64,000 bases of DNA from JBFLYZ01 sp040756415 (GTDB taxonomy: Bacteria; Bacteroidota; Bacteroidia; JADZBD01): the NCBI GenBank assembly GCA_040756415.1, contig JBFLYZ010000004.1, positions 29,459 through 93,458 of the forward strand. Direction: 5' to 3'. Numbering within the stretch: position 1 is the first letter of the stretch; every line of letters starts with the position of its first letter. Shown here in pieces: positions 50,564 to 60,267 of the stretch. The notes below the pieces were generated by a model. That model saw only the letters and a program-made list of their open reading frames with translations, was not told where the DNA came from and ran no database searches. The translations under genes and the position numbers were made by a program.

Positions 50564-51193
50564 ATGCATTCCGGGGCGGATATTATTTACAGGTATTTTC
50601 CTTCTCTTACCGAAACGCAAAAAGGGCAGATCGCCAGGCTGTACGAGCTGTACGCGCACTGGAACGCGCAGATCAATGTGATCTCGCGCAAGGATATAGA
50701 CCAGCTTTACGAGCGCCATGTGCTGCATTCGCTGGCCATCGCGAAGTTCGTTTCCTTCAAAAAAGGAACGAAGGTCATGGACGTGGGTACGGGAGGGGGT
50801 TTCCCGGGTATTCCGCTGGCCATCCTGTTCCCCGAAACCGATTTTTTCCTGGTCGACTCCATAGGCAAGAAGATCAAAGTGGTGAACGAAGTTGCGGCCG
50901 CGCTCGGGTTGAAGAACATCCGTACCGCACATGTGCGTGCCGAAACAATAAAAGAGCGGTTCGATTTCATCGTAAGCCGCGCGGTGACCGACCTGGATGA
51001 GTTTTACGGCTGGGTGCGCGGTAAAATCGCCCACAAAAGCTTCAATGCGATAAAGAACGGTATACTGTATCTCAAGGGCGGTGACCTGGAAAAAGAGCTG
51101 AGAAATTTCCCTGACGCGAAAGTGGAGGCTCTTACCGATTATTTCTCCGAGGAATTCTTTGAGACCAAGAAGCTCGTATACCTTCCTGCTTAA
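50564..51193 (+). CDS. rsmG: 16S rRNA (guanine527-N7)-methyltransferase
   Basis: A 209-residue RsmG/GidB. It shows HWNAQINVISRKDIDQLYERHVLHSLAIAKF, the SAM motif VMDVGTGGGFPGIPLAI, LVDSIGKKIKVV and FIVSRAVTDL. It methylates G527 in the decoding region of 16S rRNA. It lies in a tight cluster with the sigma factor and a kinase gene. Confidence 0.95.
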   Translation: MHSGADIIYRYFPSLTETQKGQIARLYELYAHWNAQINVISRKDIDQLYERHVLHSLAIAKFVSFKKGTKVMDVGTGGGFPGIPLAILFPETDFFLVDSIGKKIKVVNEVAAALGLKNIRTAHVRAETIKERFDFIVSRAVTDLDEFYGWVRGKIAHKSFNAIKNGILYLKGGDLEKELRNFPDAKVEALTDYFSEEFFETKKLVYLPA

Positions 51194-51197
51194 GCCC

Positions 51198-52091
51198 ATG
51201 CAGCTATCAGGCAAATACGACACCTATGCTTTTGATCCCGGCAAACGCGCGGATGTTTTGCGTGCAAAAGGAAAATTCGGCACCTCTTACCTGGCCAGGA
51301 ACAGCAAAGGGCAGCGCGTGGTCGTAAAAATGCTGGTTCCCGCACTGAAGCGGGATGAGAACGCGGTCAGGCGCTTTTTGGGAGAGCTGCGCGTGCCTTC
51401 AGACCATCCCGGCCTGGTGAAATGCATAGAAGCCTTTCGCTCGGGCGAAGACCTTTACCTGGTGCGGGAATACGCGGAAGGGAGGCCGCTTCACGAGAAC
51501 CGTACTGATGTGAAGGGGCTGATAGCTATTGCGTCAAAAGTGCTGGACGCGCTGGATTACCTGCACAGGCAAGGCGTGGTACACCGCGATATTCGCCCGC
51601 AGAATGTTATCGTAAACGGTGAAACGGTAAAGCTCATCGACCTGGGGCTGGCCAAAATAGAGTCAGAGGAAAATGAGCGAACGCCATTTTCACTGATCTA
51701 CTCGCCACCTGAGCAGGTGCTGAATTGCGGAGAAGCGGTCAATGCTACTTCAGATATTTACAGCCTTGCACTTACTTTGTACGAATGTATGACCGGTAAG
51801 CGGCCTTTCGCTCATGAGCATCCTGAAATGCTTATGCACCTGATGATTAATCAACCTCTGAAACCGGATAAAAAAATTCCTCAATCCTTGTTCTCCGTTT
51901 TACAAAAGGCCGCGGCCAGGCACCATTTTGTCAAGCCGCCTAACAAATACCCCCGTGGTGAATTGGTGCGTTTGCTCCGGAAAGGCCAAGACGAGCGCTA
52001 TTCAACTGCAGCCGATTTCAAAAAGGCGCTGCATGGCCTTGACCTCAGAGAGGAGAAGACAGGCCTATGGCCCCGCCTGTTCGGAAAATAA
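51198..52091 (+). CDS. Serine/threonine protein kinase
   Basis: A 297-residue soluble Hanks-type kinase. It shows a glycine loop near GKFGTSYLAR, the ATP-binding Lys in RVVVKMLVPA, the catalytic loop VHRDIRPQNVIV, the metal site KLIDLGLAK (Leu in place of the usual Phe), PPEQVLN and SDIYSLALTLYECMTGKRPF. There is no membrane helix or sensor domain. The ATG at 51198 comes 4 bp after rsmG. The target is unknown. Confidence 0.9.
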   Translation: MQLSGKYDTYAFDPGKRADVLRAKGKFGTSYLARNSKGQRVVVKMLVPALKRDENAVRRFLGELRVPSDHPGLVKCIEAFRSGEDLYLVREYAEGRPLHENRTDVKGLIAIASKVLDALDYLHRQGVVHRDIRPQNVIVNGETVKLIDLGLAKIESEENERTPFSLIYSPPEQVLNCGEAVNATSDIYSLALTLYECMTGKRPFAHEHPEMLMHLMINQPLKPDKKIPQSLFSVLQKAAARHHFVKPPNKYPRGELVRLLRKGQDERYSTAADFKKALHGLDLREEKTGLWPRLFGK

Positions 52092-52122
52092 AAAGCCGCA
52101 ACCCAGCGGCCGCGGCTCTTTA
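52091..52122 (+). terminator. Terminator after the kinase gene
   Basis: AGCCGC at 52094-52099 pairs with GCGGCT at 52112-52117, preceded by A residues and followed by CTTTAT. It lies between convergent genes and may serve both. Confidence 0.65.
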
Positions 52123-52136
52123 TCTAAATTCATCTT

Positions 52137-53435
52137 TTACTTACCCATTTTAGCCAGGCGCTCCACATCGTTGTTCACCGACAGGATCAGCATGGCCGTA
52201 GCGGTACAGAAGACCGGGCTGGTGATGCAGTGATGCCCGTTCCAGCTTCCGTCATTGTTCTGGTAAGAAAGAATTTGCCCCGATATATTATCGTACCATT
52301 TCTTCCAGTCGCTGTCCTTGTTGATGATCATCGACTCGCCAGTCTGCAAAAAGCTCAGGTACTCCTCTCCACCGTTATTGCCAAAACCCTTCATCACATT
52401 ATCCTGCTGCGCGGTTTTTTTAGCGGAATTGTACACGTTGTAGGATGTGGAGTATTGCTGAGCCTCGGTAGAGGTATAACCTATCTTTTGCAGCGTTTCA
52501 GCGGTCACTACGGTATCTTTGCTGCTGATCTTGCCTTCTTTTTCGGCCTTTTCCAGGTCCTTTTTCACCTTCTTGGCATTGACCGAGGTATTGCGCACGG
52601 TGCTGGATACGGAATACAGCACAATGCTGGCCCCGTCACTCGCGTCTACCATTCCTGTTTTGACATCATAATTACTTGTTTGGTACTGCTGCGATTTTTT
52701 CAAAACAACGGTATCTACCTTTATTCCCTGTTCGTAAGCCGACTCCAGCGCTGAGCTCGCGAATGAGGATTGAAGTACGCCAGCCCAACTGCCTCCCGAA
52801 AAGCTGCCGTTGCCTGACTGGGTCTTCTGGATCTTGTTCACGCAAACCTGCAGGTTATCGGTCACGCGCTTTTTCAGGGCCTGGTCATGCTCTACGTATT
52901 CCACCATGTTCGAAAGCAGTTGCGCGGTCAGCACCACATCAATGTTGTAGCCCAGCTTGGCCTGTATCTGCGTGCCGGTTTCCTTGGTTATCGTACTGCT
53001 GTTGGGATCGGAGGTTTCTACTGATTTGAGCAGGTATTCCAGCCCCGTGCTGACCTGCGTGCTGTATGCGCCTTTTTGAAGGGTATTACCCGTGCGCAGC
53101 AATGACATCAGCACCATGGCGGTGGTAGCCGGATCGGTCTTTACCGCGTGCGGATCGAGGATGTTCTGCTTGGAGCTCAGGCCGGCCCCCCAGCCTCCGT
53201 TATTCTGTTGCGCCTTCATGATGAATGCCAGCGCTTTGTCGAGCGAGCTCTCCACCTTTTCTGGCGTTTTAAAGAAAAAGGCCGAATCCAGGGTTTCCTC
53301 TTCCCCGAAAATGGTCTTGAATACGCATCCTTTCGGTTTAGCGTTAGCAACGCTCTGCCTGGTGCTTGAGAGAAGAGGCAGCATGATGGCCGATACAGCC
53401 GCAAACCCAATGAGGGTGATCTTTATTCTTTTCAT
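52137..53435 (-). CDS. Exported prenyltransferase/squalene-cyclase-fold protein
   Basis: A 432-residue protein with an N-terminal signal peptide (ITLIGFAAVSAIMLPLLSS). QW-type repeats of the alpha-alpha toroid fold are present: FIMKAQQNNGGWGAG, TTAMVLMSLLRTG, CVNKIQKTQSGNGSFSGGSW and ILSYQNNDGSWNGHHC, ending FCTATAMLILSV. Classical cyclases have a catalytic DXDD or DCTAE motif, which is not seen. The protein is exported, so a binding or structural role is more likely than terpene cyclisation. The CIT/C pair near the end could bind metal. Confidence 0.75.
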   Translation of the reverse strand: MKRIKITLIGFAAVSAIMLPLLSSTRQSVANAKPKGCVFKTIFGEEETLDSAFFFKTPEKVESSLDKALAFIMKAQQNNGGWGAGLSSKQNILDPHAVKTDPATTAMVLMSLLRTGNTLQKGAYSTQVSTGLEYLLKSVETSDPNSSTITKETGTQIQAKLGYNIDVVLTAQLLSNMVEYVEHDQALKKRVTDNLQVCVNKIQKTQSGNGSFSGGSWAGVLQSSFASSALESAYEQGIKVDTVVLKKSQQYQTSNYDVKTGMVDASDGASIVLYSVSSTVRNTSVNAKKVKKDLEKAEKEGKISSKDTVVTAETLQKIGYTSTEAQQYSTSYNVYNSAKKTAQQDNVMKGFGNNGGEEYLSFLQTGESMIINKDSDWKKWYDNISGQILSYQNNDGSWNGHHCITSPVFCTATAMLILSVNNDVERLAKMGK

Positions 53436-53614
53436 GTCTTTAGGTTTTAGGTGAAGCGTAAGGGCATCACTTCCGTGTTAACATGATATAGATTCATTGC
53501 CGGCAGAAATTCCATAACGAAGGAGCGAATTTGCAAATCCCTCATTTATAGCGGCATACACATTCCCAGCATGCTTTAGGCCGGGCAATACGGCTTTCTC
53601 TTATCTTTCGGAAG

Positions 53615-55078
53615 ATGAAAAAGCTCACAGCCTTTCTGTTTGCGTTGATCTCGTTCTGCTGCCCTGCCCAGAAAAAGAAGCTGGATTCGCTTTATGCCCT
53701 GCTCGGTGCCGCGCAGCACGATTCGGTGAAGGTGCGCCTGAAATACGAGATCGGGGAGGCGGGTCTTATCTTCCGCAAAGGGTTCTGGGACAGTTTGCAG
53801 CAGCAGGCCTCCGCTATAGGAACCAGGAAATACGAAGCGCTGGCGCTGAATAACCTGGGATACCTGTACAGCGTTGAAGGGCAGGAGGAAAAGGCCTTCG
53901 ATTACTATCTCAGGGCGCTTGACATACAAAGGCAGATCAGCGATAAGCAGGGCCTTTCTTCCACCCTGAACAACCTGGGCGTGGTATATAAGCGGCAGGG
54001 CATGCTGGAAAAAGCCCTGGAGCTTTATTTCGAATCGCTGAGGATAAAGGAGGAGTCGGGTGATAAAAAAGGCCAGGCCTACGCGCTGAGCAACATAGCG
54101 GTCATCTATTTTTCCCTGAATGAACATGCGAAAGGGCTGGAATACGACCATAAGGCGCTGAAGCTTCGTGAAGAGATCGGTGATAAGGAAGGCATCGCGC
54201 AATCGCTGAGCAACCTGGGTGTGGATTACATACGCACGCATCCCGATAAGGCCCTGGAATACTTCATACGTTCGCTTAACATACGCAAGGAGATCGGTGG
54301 CAAGCGGTGGATCGCCTCGACCCTCAATAATATAGGTTTTGTTTTCTATACGCTGGCAGAAAGGGAGAAAAGCGACCCGGTCAGGGATGAGTTCCTGGAA
54401 AAATCGCTCGATTATTACCGGCAATCGCTTGAGATCAGCGAGGAGCTGGTGGACAAGAACGGGATATGCCATTCCCTGTATTATATGGGAAGCGCCTATT
54501 TCATAAAGAAGGATTATAAGCGCGCGGAGGAGTATTGCAGCCGTTCGCTGAAGATAGGCAGGGAAGCGGCCAGCCTCGACCTGATAAGAAATGCGAGCGA
54601 GCGCCTCAGCCGGGTGTACAAAGCCCAGGGCAGGTATAAAGAGGCGCTTGAGATGCATGAGCTGTTCAAGCAAATGACCGATAGCGCGAATAACGTAGAG
54701 ATACGAAAATCGGCCCTGAAAAAGCAGCTCCAGTATGAATTTGAAAAGAAGGAGGCGCTGGCTAAGGCCGAGCAGGATAAAAAGAATGTTATTGCCGAGG
54801 CTGAAGCGCGTAAGAAGAACATCACCATACTGTTTACGGGCCTAGGCCTGGCGCTGGTGCTGGTGTTTGCGGCTTTCGTCTTCCGTTCGCTCCGCGTAAC
54901 TCAAAAACAGAAAGCCATCATAGAAGAGCAGAAAAAAACGGTGGAGATGCAGAAGCTGATTGTCGAGGAGAAACAAAAGGAGATCGTTGACAGCATTCAC
55001 TATGCCAAGCGCATACAGGATTCGCTCCTGCCTACCGATAAATACATTGAACGCAATTTAAAAAAGCTGGACGATTAA
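53615..55078 (+). CDS. TPR membrane protein ending in a SpoIIE-type linker
   Basis: A 487-residue protein: signal peptide (AFLFALISFCC), about seven TPR repeats (for example ALNNLGYLYSVEGQEEKAFDYY and SSTLNNLGVVYKRQGMLEKAL), a membrane helix (ITILFTGLGLALVLVFAAFVF) and a cytoplasmic coiled coil. The end, KEIVDSIHYAKRIQDSLLP, is the linker that in many Bacteroidota proteins leads into a SpoIIE-like phosphatase or kinase. Here the chain stops within about 15 residues after it. It may therefore be a receptor lacking its output domain. A TTATCTTTC minus-7-like stretch lies at about 53600. Its stop overlaps the convergent ABC gene by 4 bp. Confidence 0.85.
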   Translation: MKKLTAFLFALISFCCPAQKKKLDSLYALLGAAQHDSVKVRLKYEIGEAGLIFRKGFWDSLQQQASAIGTRKYEALALNNLGYLYSVEGQEEKAFDYYLRALDIQRQISDKQGLSSTLNNLGVVYKRQGMLEKALELYFESLRIKEESGDKKGQAYALSNIAVIYFSLNEHAKGLEYDHKALKLREEIGDKEGIAQSLSNLGVDYIRTHPDKALEYFIRSLNIRKEIGGKRWIASTLNNIGFVFYTLAEREKSDPVRDEFLEKSLDYYRQSLEISEELVDKNGICHSLYYMGSAYFIKKDYKRAEEYCSRSLKIGREAASLDLIRNASERLSRVYKAQGRYKEALEMHELFKQMTDSANNVEIRKSALKKQLQYEFEKKEALAKAEQDKKNVIAEAEARKKNITILFTGLGLALVLVFAAFVFRSLRVTQKQKAIIEEQKKTVEMQKLIVEEKQKEIVDSIHYAKRIQDSLLPTDKYIERNLKKLDD

Positions 55079-56871
55079 TCCAGTTCAAGCTGGAGGCGGG
55101 TCAGGCTGCGGTAAATGCCGTCTTCTATCCGGATCAGCTCCTCGTGCGTACCCGTTTCGCGCACCTCTCCCTTATCGATCACCACAATGCGGTCGGCATT
55201 ACGAACGGTGCTCAGCCGGTGCGCGATCACGAACGAGGTGCGCCCCACCATCAGCTTTTCCAGCGCTTCCTGCACCAGCCGTTCGGATTCGGAGTCGAGC
55301 GAGCTGGTAGCCTCATCGAGGATGAGTATGGAAGGGTCTTTGAGCACCGCCCTGGCTATGGCGATGCGCTGCCTTTGGCCTCCCGAGAGCTGGATGCCGC
55401 GCTCTCCCACTTTCGTCTCGAACCGTTCGGGGAAGCTCATGATAAAATCGTAGGCATTGGCTTTTTTGGCCGCCTCGATGATCTCGGCCTCGCTGGCGCT
55501 GATCCGTCCATAGGCAATGTTCTCGCGTATGCTGCCCCCGAACAGCAGCACATCCTGCGGCACGATGGCCATCTGCGAGCGCAGCTCGGTAAGCGGGTAG
55601 TCGAGCGAGTTCTTCCCATCGATGATGACCTGGCCGGAAACGGGATCGTAAAAGCGCAGGATGAGCGATGCGATGGTGGACTTGCCGGATCCGCTGGGCC
55701 CCACCAGCGCTATGGTCTGGCCCGGCAGCGCCTTGAATGAAACGGATCTGAGCACGGTAAAATCCTTACGCGAAGGATAACTGAACGAAACATCCCTGAA
55801 CTCCACCTCGCCCGCAAAACGTTTCAATACTTCGGGCTTGTGGTCCAGGTCTATGTTCTCGGTACCTTCTTCCAGCAGGTCGAACACCCGCTCGGTGGCG
55901 CCAACTGCCCGCTGAATCTGGGCATATTGTTCAGGAAGGCCGCCTATCGAGCCGGCCACCATAACGGTATAGAACAAAAATGACATCATATCTTCCGGTG
56001 CGATAACCCCATCCACTTTGAGCTTTACCACGTACCAGATGATGAAAACAATGGCGCCAAAAAGACAGAATATGATGAACGAAAAGAAAGCCCCCCGCGC
56101 AATGCCTCCTTTCATGGCCAGCCTTACGATCTCGCTGGTCACCCGGTTGTAACGCGCGGTTTCATAGGTCTCGTTCGTAAATGATTTCACGTTGCTGATG
56201 CCCTGCAGGCTTTCGCCTACGATCACATTCGATTCAGCCACCTTATCCTGCACGTTTCGCGAAATGTTCCGTATCCTCCGGCCGAAGAAAACGGTAATGA
56301 TGGCCAACACGGGGATGATGCTGAGCATGACCAGGGCGAGCCGGTACGAGGTGAAACAGATAATGGTTATTCCCCCGATAATGATCATGCTCTGGCGCAG
56401 GAATTCCGCGATACTGGTGGTGAAGGTTTCCTGTATCTGCGATATGTCAGCGCTCACCCTGCTGTTCAGCTCGGCCACCTGCCGCTGTGAAAAAAAGCTC
56501 ATCGGCATGCGGATGAGCCGCGCATAAACGGCCTGCCGCAGGCTTTTCAGCATGTTCTCCGTAACGTTCACGAAGAGCAGGACCCGGAAAAAGGAGAACA
56601 CGGCCTGCGCGGCAAAAAGGATAAGCAGTTGTATTCCAACCGTGTTGGCGACACCGAGCAGGGCATCGGCCGAGTCGCTTTTCCCGATAAGGCCCATGAG
56701 GTCGCCCATCAGCTTGGGAAAGATAAGTGCTGCGGCACCGGTGCCTACCAGGAAGAACATGCCCAGGAAGAATTTCCACTTATGCCTGCCGATAAAGCCG
56801 AAAATGCGCGCTGCTTTTCGCAGCGAGTCGCGGGTCAGCTTTACCTTGGGAAGATCTTCTTTCTTTGCCAT
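55075..56871 (-). CDS. ABC transporter, fused permease-ATPase (MsbA-like)
   Basis: A 598-residue exporter half-transporter. Six membrane helices occupy the first ~330 residues, with the elbow PMSFFSQRQVAELNSRVSADI. The ATPase has Walker A LVGPSGSGKSTIASL, Q-loop VPQDVLLFGGSIRENIAYG, signature LSGGQRQRIAIARA, Walker B ILILDEATSSLD and the switch His in AHRLSTVRNADRI. It works as a homodimer, probably exporting lipid or peptide. The start at 56871 (MAKKEDLPKV) is preferred over the longer frame reaching 56982, which would run into the M1 peptidase promoter. Confidence 0.93.
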   Translation of the reverse strand: MAKKEDLPKVKLTRDSLRKAARIFGFIGRHKWKFFLGMFFLVGTGAAALIFPKLMGDLMGLIGKSDSADALLGVANTVGIQLLILFAAQAVFSFFRVLLFVNVTENMLKSLRQAVYARLIRMPMSFFSQRQVAELNSRVSADISQIQETFTTSIAEFLRQSMIIIGGITIICFTSYRLALVMLSIIPVLAIITVFFGRRIRNISRNVQDKVAESNVIVGESLQGISNVKSFTNETYETARYNRVTSEIVRLAMKGGIARGAFFSFIIFCLFGAIVFIIWYVVKLKVDGVIAPEDMMSFLFYTVMVAGSIGGLPEQYAQIQRAVGATERVFDLLEEGTENIDLDHKPEVLKRFAGEVEFRDVSFSYPSRKDFTVLRSVSFKALPGQTIALVGPSGSGKSTIASLILRFYDPVSGQVIIDGKNSLDYPLTELRSQMAIVPQDVLLFGGSIRENIAYGRISASEAEIIEAAKKANAYDFIMSFPERFETKVGERGIQLSGGQRQRIAIARAVLKDPSILILDEATSSLDSESERLVQEALEKLMVGRTSFVIAHRLSTVRNADRIVVIDKGEVRETGTHEELIRIEDGIYRSLTRLQLELD

Positions 56872-56957
56872 TTTAGCGCTCCATCCCTTTTTGATCAGAC
56901 GCGCAAAGGTATCATTTATGCAAGGACGGGCGGCACAGCCGTGCCCGAAAAAATTCC

Positions 56958-56965
56958 TACCTTCG
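56958..56965 (+). promoter_or_regulatory. Minus-7-like box for the M1 peptidase gene
   Basis: TACCTTCG is one base off TAnnTTTG. The start codon at 56993 would follow a leader of about 23 nt. A similar TAACTTCG precedes sppA at 41837-41844. Confidence 0.35.
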
Positions 56966-56992
56966 TTACTCTTTTTTATCAAAGCATAGCTT

Positions 56993-59900
56993 ATGAAGCG
57001 TTTTTACGTTTTTGTTTTTTTGTCACTCTCCCTGTGGGGTCAGGCGCAGGTCGTTTTCCCCGAAAGCAAATACAGGACCAAGGATAACCCGCATTACTGG
57101 AAGAACCGCCCGCCCTTTCCCGGCTACTGGCAGCAGGATGTGCACTATCATATCAAGGCGAATATCGATGAGAAGACCGATATCATCACCGCCTCGATGG
57201 AACTGACTTACTGGAACAATTCGCCCGATGAGCTGGGCTTTGTTTTCTTTCACCTGTACCAGAACGCTTTTACCCCGGGTTCCTATTACGAGGACCTTCA
57301 GAACAATAATGGCGTATTCCCCAAGTACGGCCATTACGAGGCGCAAAAGCTTGGGACGGTCGTTTCCAAGATGCAGTCAGGGGGCAAAGAGCTGAAAACA
57401 GAGCTGGACAATACCATCCTGAAGGTATTCCTCGATCAGCCGCTTAAGAGCGGTGAGAGCATCACCTTCAGCATCGACTTCAAGACCTATTTCCAGAACA
57501 ACACGCCCATGCGCAGGCGCATGAAGATGTTCTACAGCTATGGCAACAACAAGCACTATGACGGTGTGCACTGGTATCCCCGCATAGCGGTGTATGACCG
57601 TAAGATGGGCTGGGATACCGACCAGCACCTGGAGAAAGAGTTTTATGGGGATTTCGGGACATACGATGTGGAGCTGACCTTTGCCAATAACATGATCGTG
57701 GAGGCCACCGGCACCCTGCTTAACAGGAAAGAGGTGCTGCCTGACGACCTGCGCGCCAAGCTCGATATCAAAAACTTCAAGGACAAGCCATTCAACTCGG
57801 CTCCTTCAGTCATCATTCCGTACGACAGCACGGTACGGAAGACCTGGTATTACCACGCGGAGAACGTGCACGACTTCGCATGGACAGCCGATCCTACCTA
57901 TCGCATAGGCGAGGCCTGGTGGAATGGCGTACAGGTCGTTGCCCTGGCCCAGGAGGGCGTGGCTTCGCGCTGGCAGAACGCGGCCAGCTATACGGCCAAG
58001 GTGATCCAGGTGTATTCGGAGGATTTCGGCATGTACGCGTACCCTAAGATGGTGGTGGCCGATGCGCGTGACGGCATGGAATATCCCATGCTCACCCTAG
58101 ATGGGGGGTATGATCCCGACTACCGCGACCTTTTGGCGCACGAGGTGGGACATAACTGGTTCTACGGTATGGTAGGCACCAACGAGACCTACCGCGCCCT
58201 GCTCGATGAGGGCTTTACGCAGTTCCTTACCTGCTGGGCCTACGAGAAGATTGACGGGAAGGCGCGGGTGCGTAACCTGCCGAAGAATAAATACGTGGTA
58301 GCCCACATGGATACCGACTATGTGCGTAATTCAGAGGTGTATAATGGCTATATGTTCGATGCCATCCAGGGCGATGAGACCGTCCTGAACACGCACTCGG
58401 CCGCTTTCAACGGGGCGCTGCGGCACGGAGGGGGCTACCGGCAGGTATATATGAAGACCGCGGTCATGCTCTATAACCTGCAGTACGTGCTGGGCGATGA
58501 GCTTTTCCTGAAGGCTATGCAGTATTACGTGGAGAAATGGAAGATGTGCCATCCTTATGTGGAAGACTGGAAAGCGGCCATGATCGAATACACCAAAGTA
58601 GACCTGAACTGGTTCTTCGACCAGTGGATAGATACCTATAAAACGATCGATTATAAGGTTGACGGGTATAAGAAAGGCGATACCCCGGGTGAATACGTCA
58701 TCGGGTTCGAGCGCTTGGGGCGCATGCAAATGCCGATCGATTTCATCGTGATCGACAAGAACGATTCGGTGCATAAGTTCCATATTCCCAACGGGTGGTT
58801 CGTAAAGAAGACCGATGCGGTGGTGCTGCCGCGCTGGATCGGCTGGGACAAGGTACAGATCGGGTACCAGGCCACCGTGAAGATACCGGCCGGTATCAAG
58901 GAGGTGATCATCGATCCCACGCACCGCCTGGCCGATGTGAACATGCTGAACAACAGCCTGAAGGTGCCGATCGATTACCGTTTCGACTCCAAAATATGGA
59001 ACATGCCCTCGTGGAAGGAATACCGCCTGCAGTACGCACCGGATTTCTGGTACAATGGCTATGACGGCATCAAGCTGGGACTGAACCTCAATGGCGGGTT
59101 CGCGAACTATAAGAATATTTTCGATGCCAGTGTATGGTTCAATTCAGGCCTGGTGCAAAGTAACCTGGATACGGGCAAGCGCATCAACAAGTTCGATGAT
59201 ATTTCGTTCAGCATGCAGTACCGCACGCCCACGGACAAGTTCAGCAAGAATTCATCCGTGAATTTCGATGTGCGCCTGCTCGATGGGCTGAACCTGTACC
59301 AGGCGGGACTGGATAAAAAAAGCAGGTCGGGCAAGGACAGGATCTATGTGTCGTTCAAGTCCATGATCCGCAAGGACAGCACGGATCTGTATTACCTGCT
59401 GTATCCCAGCGGGTGGCAGGTCAACCAGCTTAACAATACGCTCACCTTAGGCCTTGAGCATAAGTACAACTACTCGTACGGGAACGGTATAATCGATCTC
59501 AGCCTGCGCTCTTCCACGTTGATGAGCTCCTACGACTATTCGGCCATTGCGCTGTCGGTGGTCAACCGGAACAACCTGGGTAAAAAACTGAAGTTCAATA
59601 CGCGCTTTTTTATGCAATACGGCACGGGCAAGTACTGGCCCAGCGAATCGCAGTTGTACCTGGCAGGCGCCAGCCCGGAGGAGCTGATGGATAATAAGTT
59701 CACGCGGTCCCAGGGCTTTTTCCCTATGGAGTGGGTGGGCTACGGGGCTTCGACCAATCATTTTCACGCGGGCGGGGGACTCAACCTGCGCGGATATGCC
59801 GGTTACCTGGCGCCCGAGGGCCTGCCTGACGGGAATATCCGTTTTGCCTACAAGGGCGTAAGCGGAGCCTCGTTCAATGCCGAGCTGGAGTTCGAGCAGC

Positions 59901-60241
59901 TATTCAAGCGCAAGCGCTACTCGAAATTCGCTTACAGGCATTACGGCTTCCTGAAATTCTCCTATTGGCTGAAGACCACCTTCAAGCTGAATATGTACCT
60001 GTTCGGGGATATAGGCCTGATCAATTACAACAATTATTATGAAGACCTTACGCTAAGCGAATTTCGCGCTGATGCGGGCCTGGGTACGGCACTGACCATT
60101 CGCAGGTGGGGCCCCCTGCAAACGGTCAATCCCCTCACTATACGATTCGATATGCCGCTTTTCCTGAACCGCATACCAGCTACGGACAACGGGGAGTTTG
60201 TCAAGTTCAGGTGGATCATCGGGATCAGCCGCGCCTTCTGA
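56993..60241 (+). CDS. M1-family metallopeptidase fused to an outer-membrane beta-barrel
   Basis: A 1082-residue surface protein. After a signal peptide (FYVFVFLSLSLWGQAQ) comes an M1 aminopeptidase-like region: the GMEYPMLTLDGG region (substrate N-terminus pocket), the zinc site HEVGHNWFYGMVGTNETYR, and the third ligand in LLDEGFTQF. A beta-rich linker follows. The last ~400 residues show alternating strands with aromatic girdles and end in GISRAF, a C-terminal Phe typical of outer-membrane barrels. The peptidase would face outside or into the periplasm. The barrel part resembles surface-antigen/BamA-like domains, only by pattern. Confidence 0.82.
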   Translation: MKRFYVFVFLSLSLWGQAQVVFPESKYRTKDNPHYWKNRPPFPGYWQQDVHYHIKANIDEKTDIITASMELTYWNNSPDELGFVFFHLYQNAFTPGSYYEDLQNNNGVFPKYGHYEAQKLGTVVSKMQSGGKELKTELDNTILKVFLDQPLKSGESITFSIDFKTYFQNNTPMRRRMKMFYSYGNNKHYDGVHWYPRIAVYDRKMGWDTDQHLEKEFYGDFGTYDVELTFANNMIVEATGTLLNRKEVLPDDLRAKLDIKNFKDKPFNSAPSVIIPYDSTVRKTWYYHAENVHDFAWTADPTYRIGEAWWNGVQVVALAQEGVASRWQNAASYTAKVIQVYSEDFGMYAYPKMVVADARDGMEYPMLTLDGGYDPDYRDLLAHEVGHNWFYGMVGTNETYRALLDEGFTQFLTCWAYEKIDGKARVRNLPKNKYVVAHMDTDYVRNSEVYNGYMFDAIQGDETVLNTHSAAFNGALRHGGGYRQVYMKTAVMLYNLQYVLGDELFLKAMQYYVEKWKMCHPYVEDWKAAMIEYTKVDLNWFFDQWIDTYKTIDYKVDGYKKGDTPGEYVIGFERLGRMQMPIDFIVIDKNDSVHKFHIPNGWFVKKTDAVVLPRWIGWDKVQIGYQATVKIPAGIKEVIIDPTHRLADVNMLNNSLKVPIDYRFDSKIWNMPSWKEYRLQYAPDFWYNGYDGIKLGLNLNGGFANYKNIFDASVWFNSGLVQSNLDTGKRINKFDDISFSMQYRTPTDKFSKNSSVNFDVRLLDGLNLYQAGLDKKSRSGKDRIYVSFKSMIRKDSTDLYYLLYPSGWQVNQLNNTLTLGLEHKYNYSYGNGIIDLSLRSSTLMSSYDYSAIALSVVNRNNLGKKLKFNTRFFMQYGTGKYWPSESQLYLAGASPEELMDNKFTRSQGFFPMEWVGYGASTNHFHAGGGLNLRGYAGYLAPEGLPDGNIRFAYKGVSGASFNAELEFEQLFKRKRYSKFAYRHYGFLKFSYWLKTTFKLNMYLFGDIGLINYNNYYEDLTLSEFRADAGLGTALTIRRWGPLQTVNPLTIRFDMPLFLNRIPATDNGEFVKFRWIIGISRAF

Positions 60242-60267
60242 GTTTAACCCGTAAATACGAAACTGAT

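Noticed and set aside
49897..50565. Leftward 222-codon open frame
   Set aside because: It is antisense to the sigma factor gene, which has clear region 2 and region 4 motifs.
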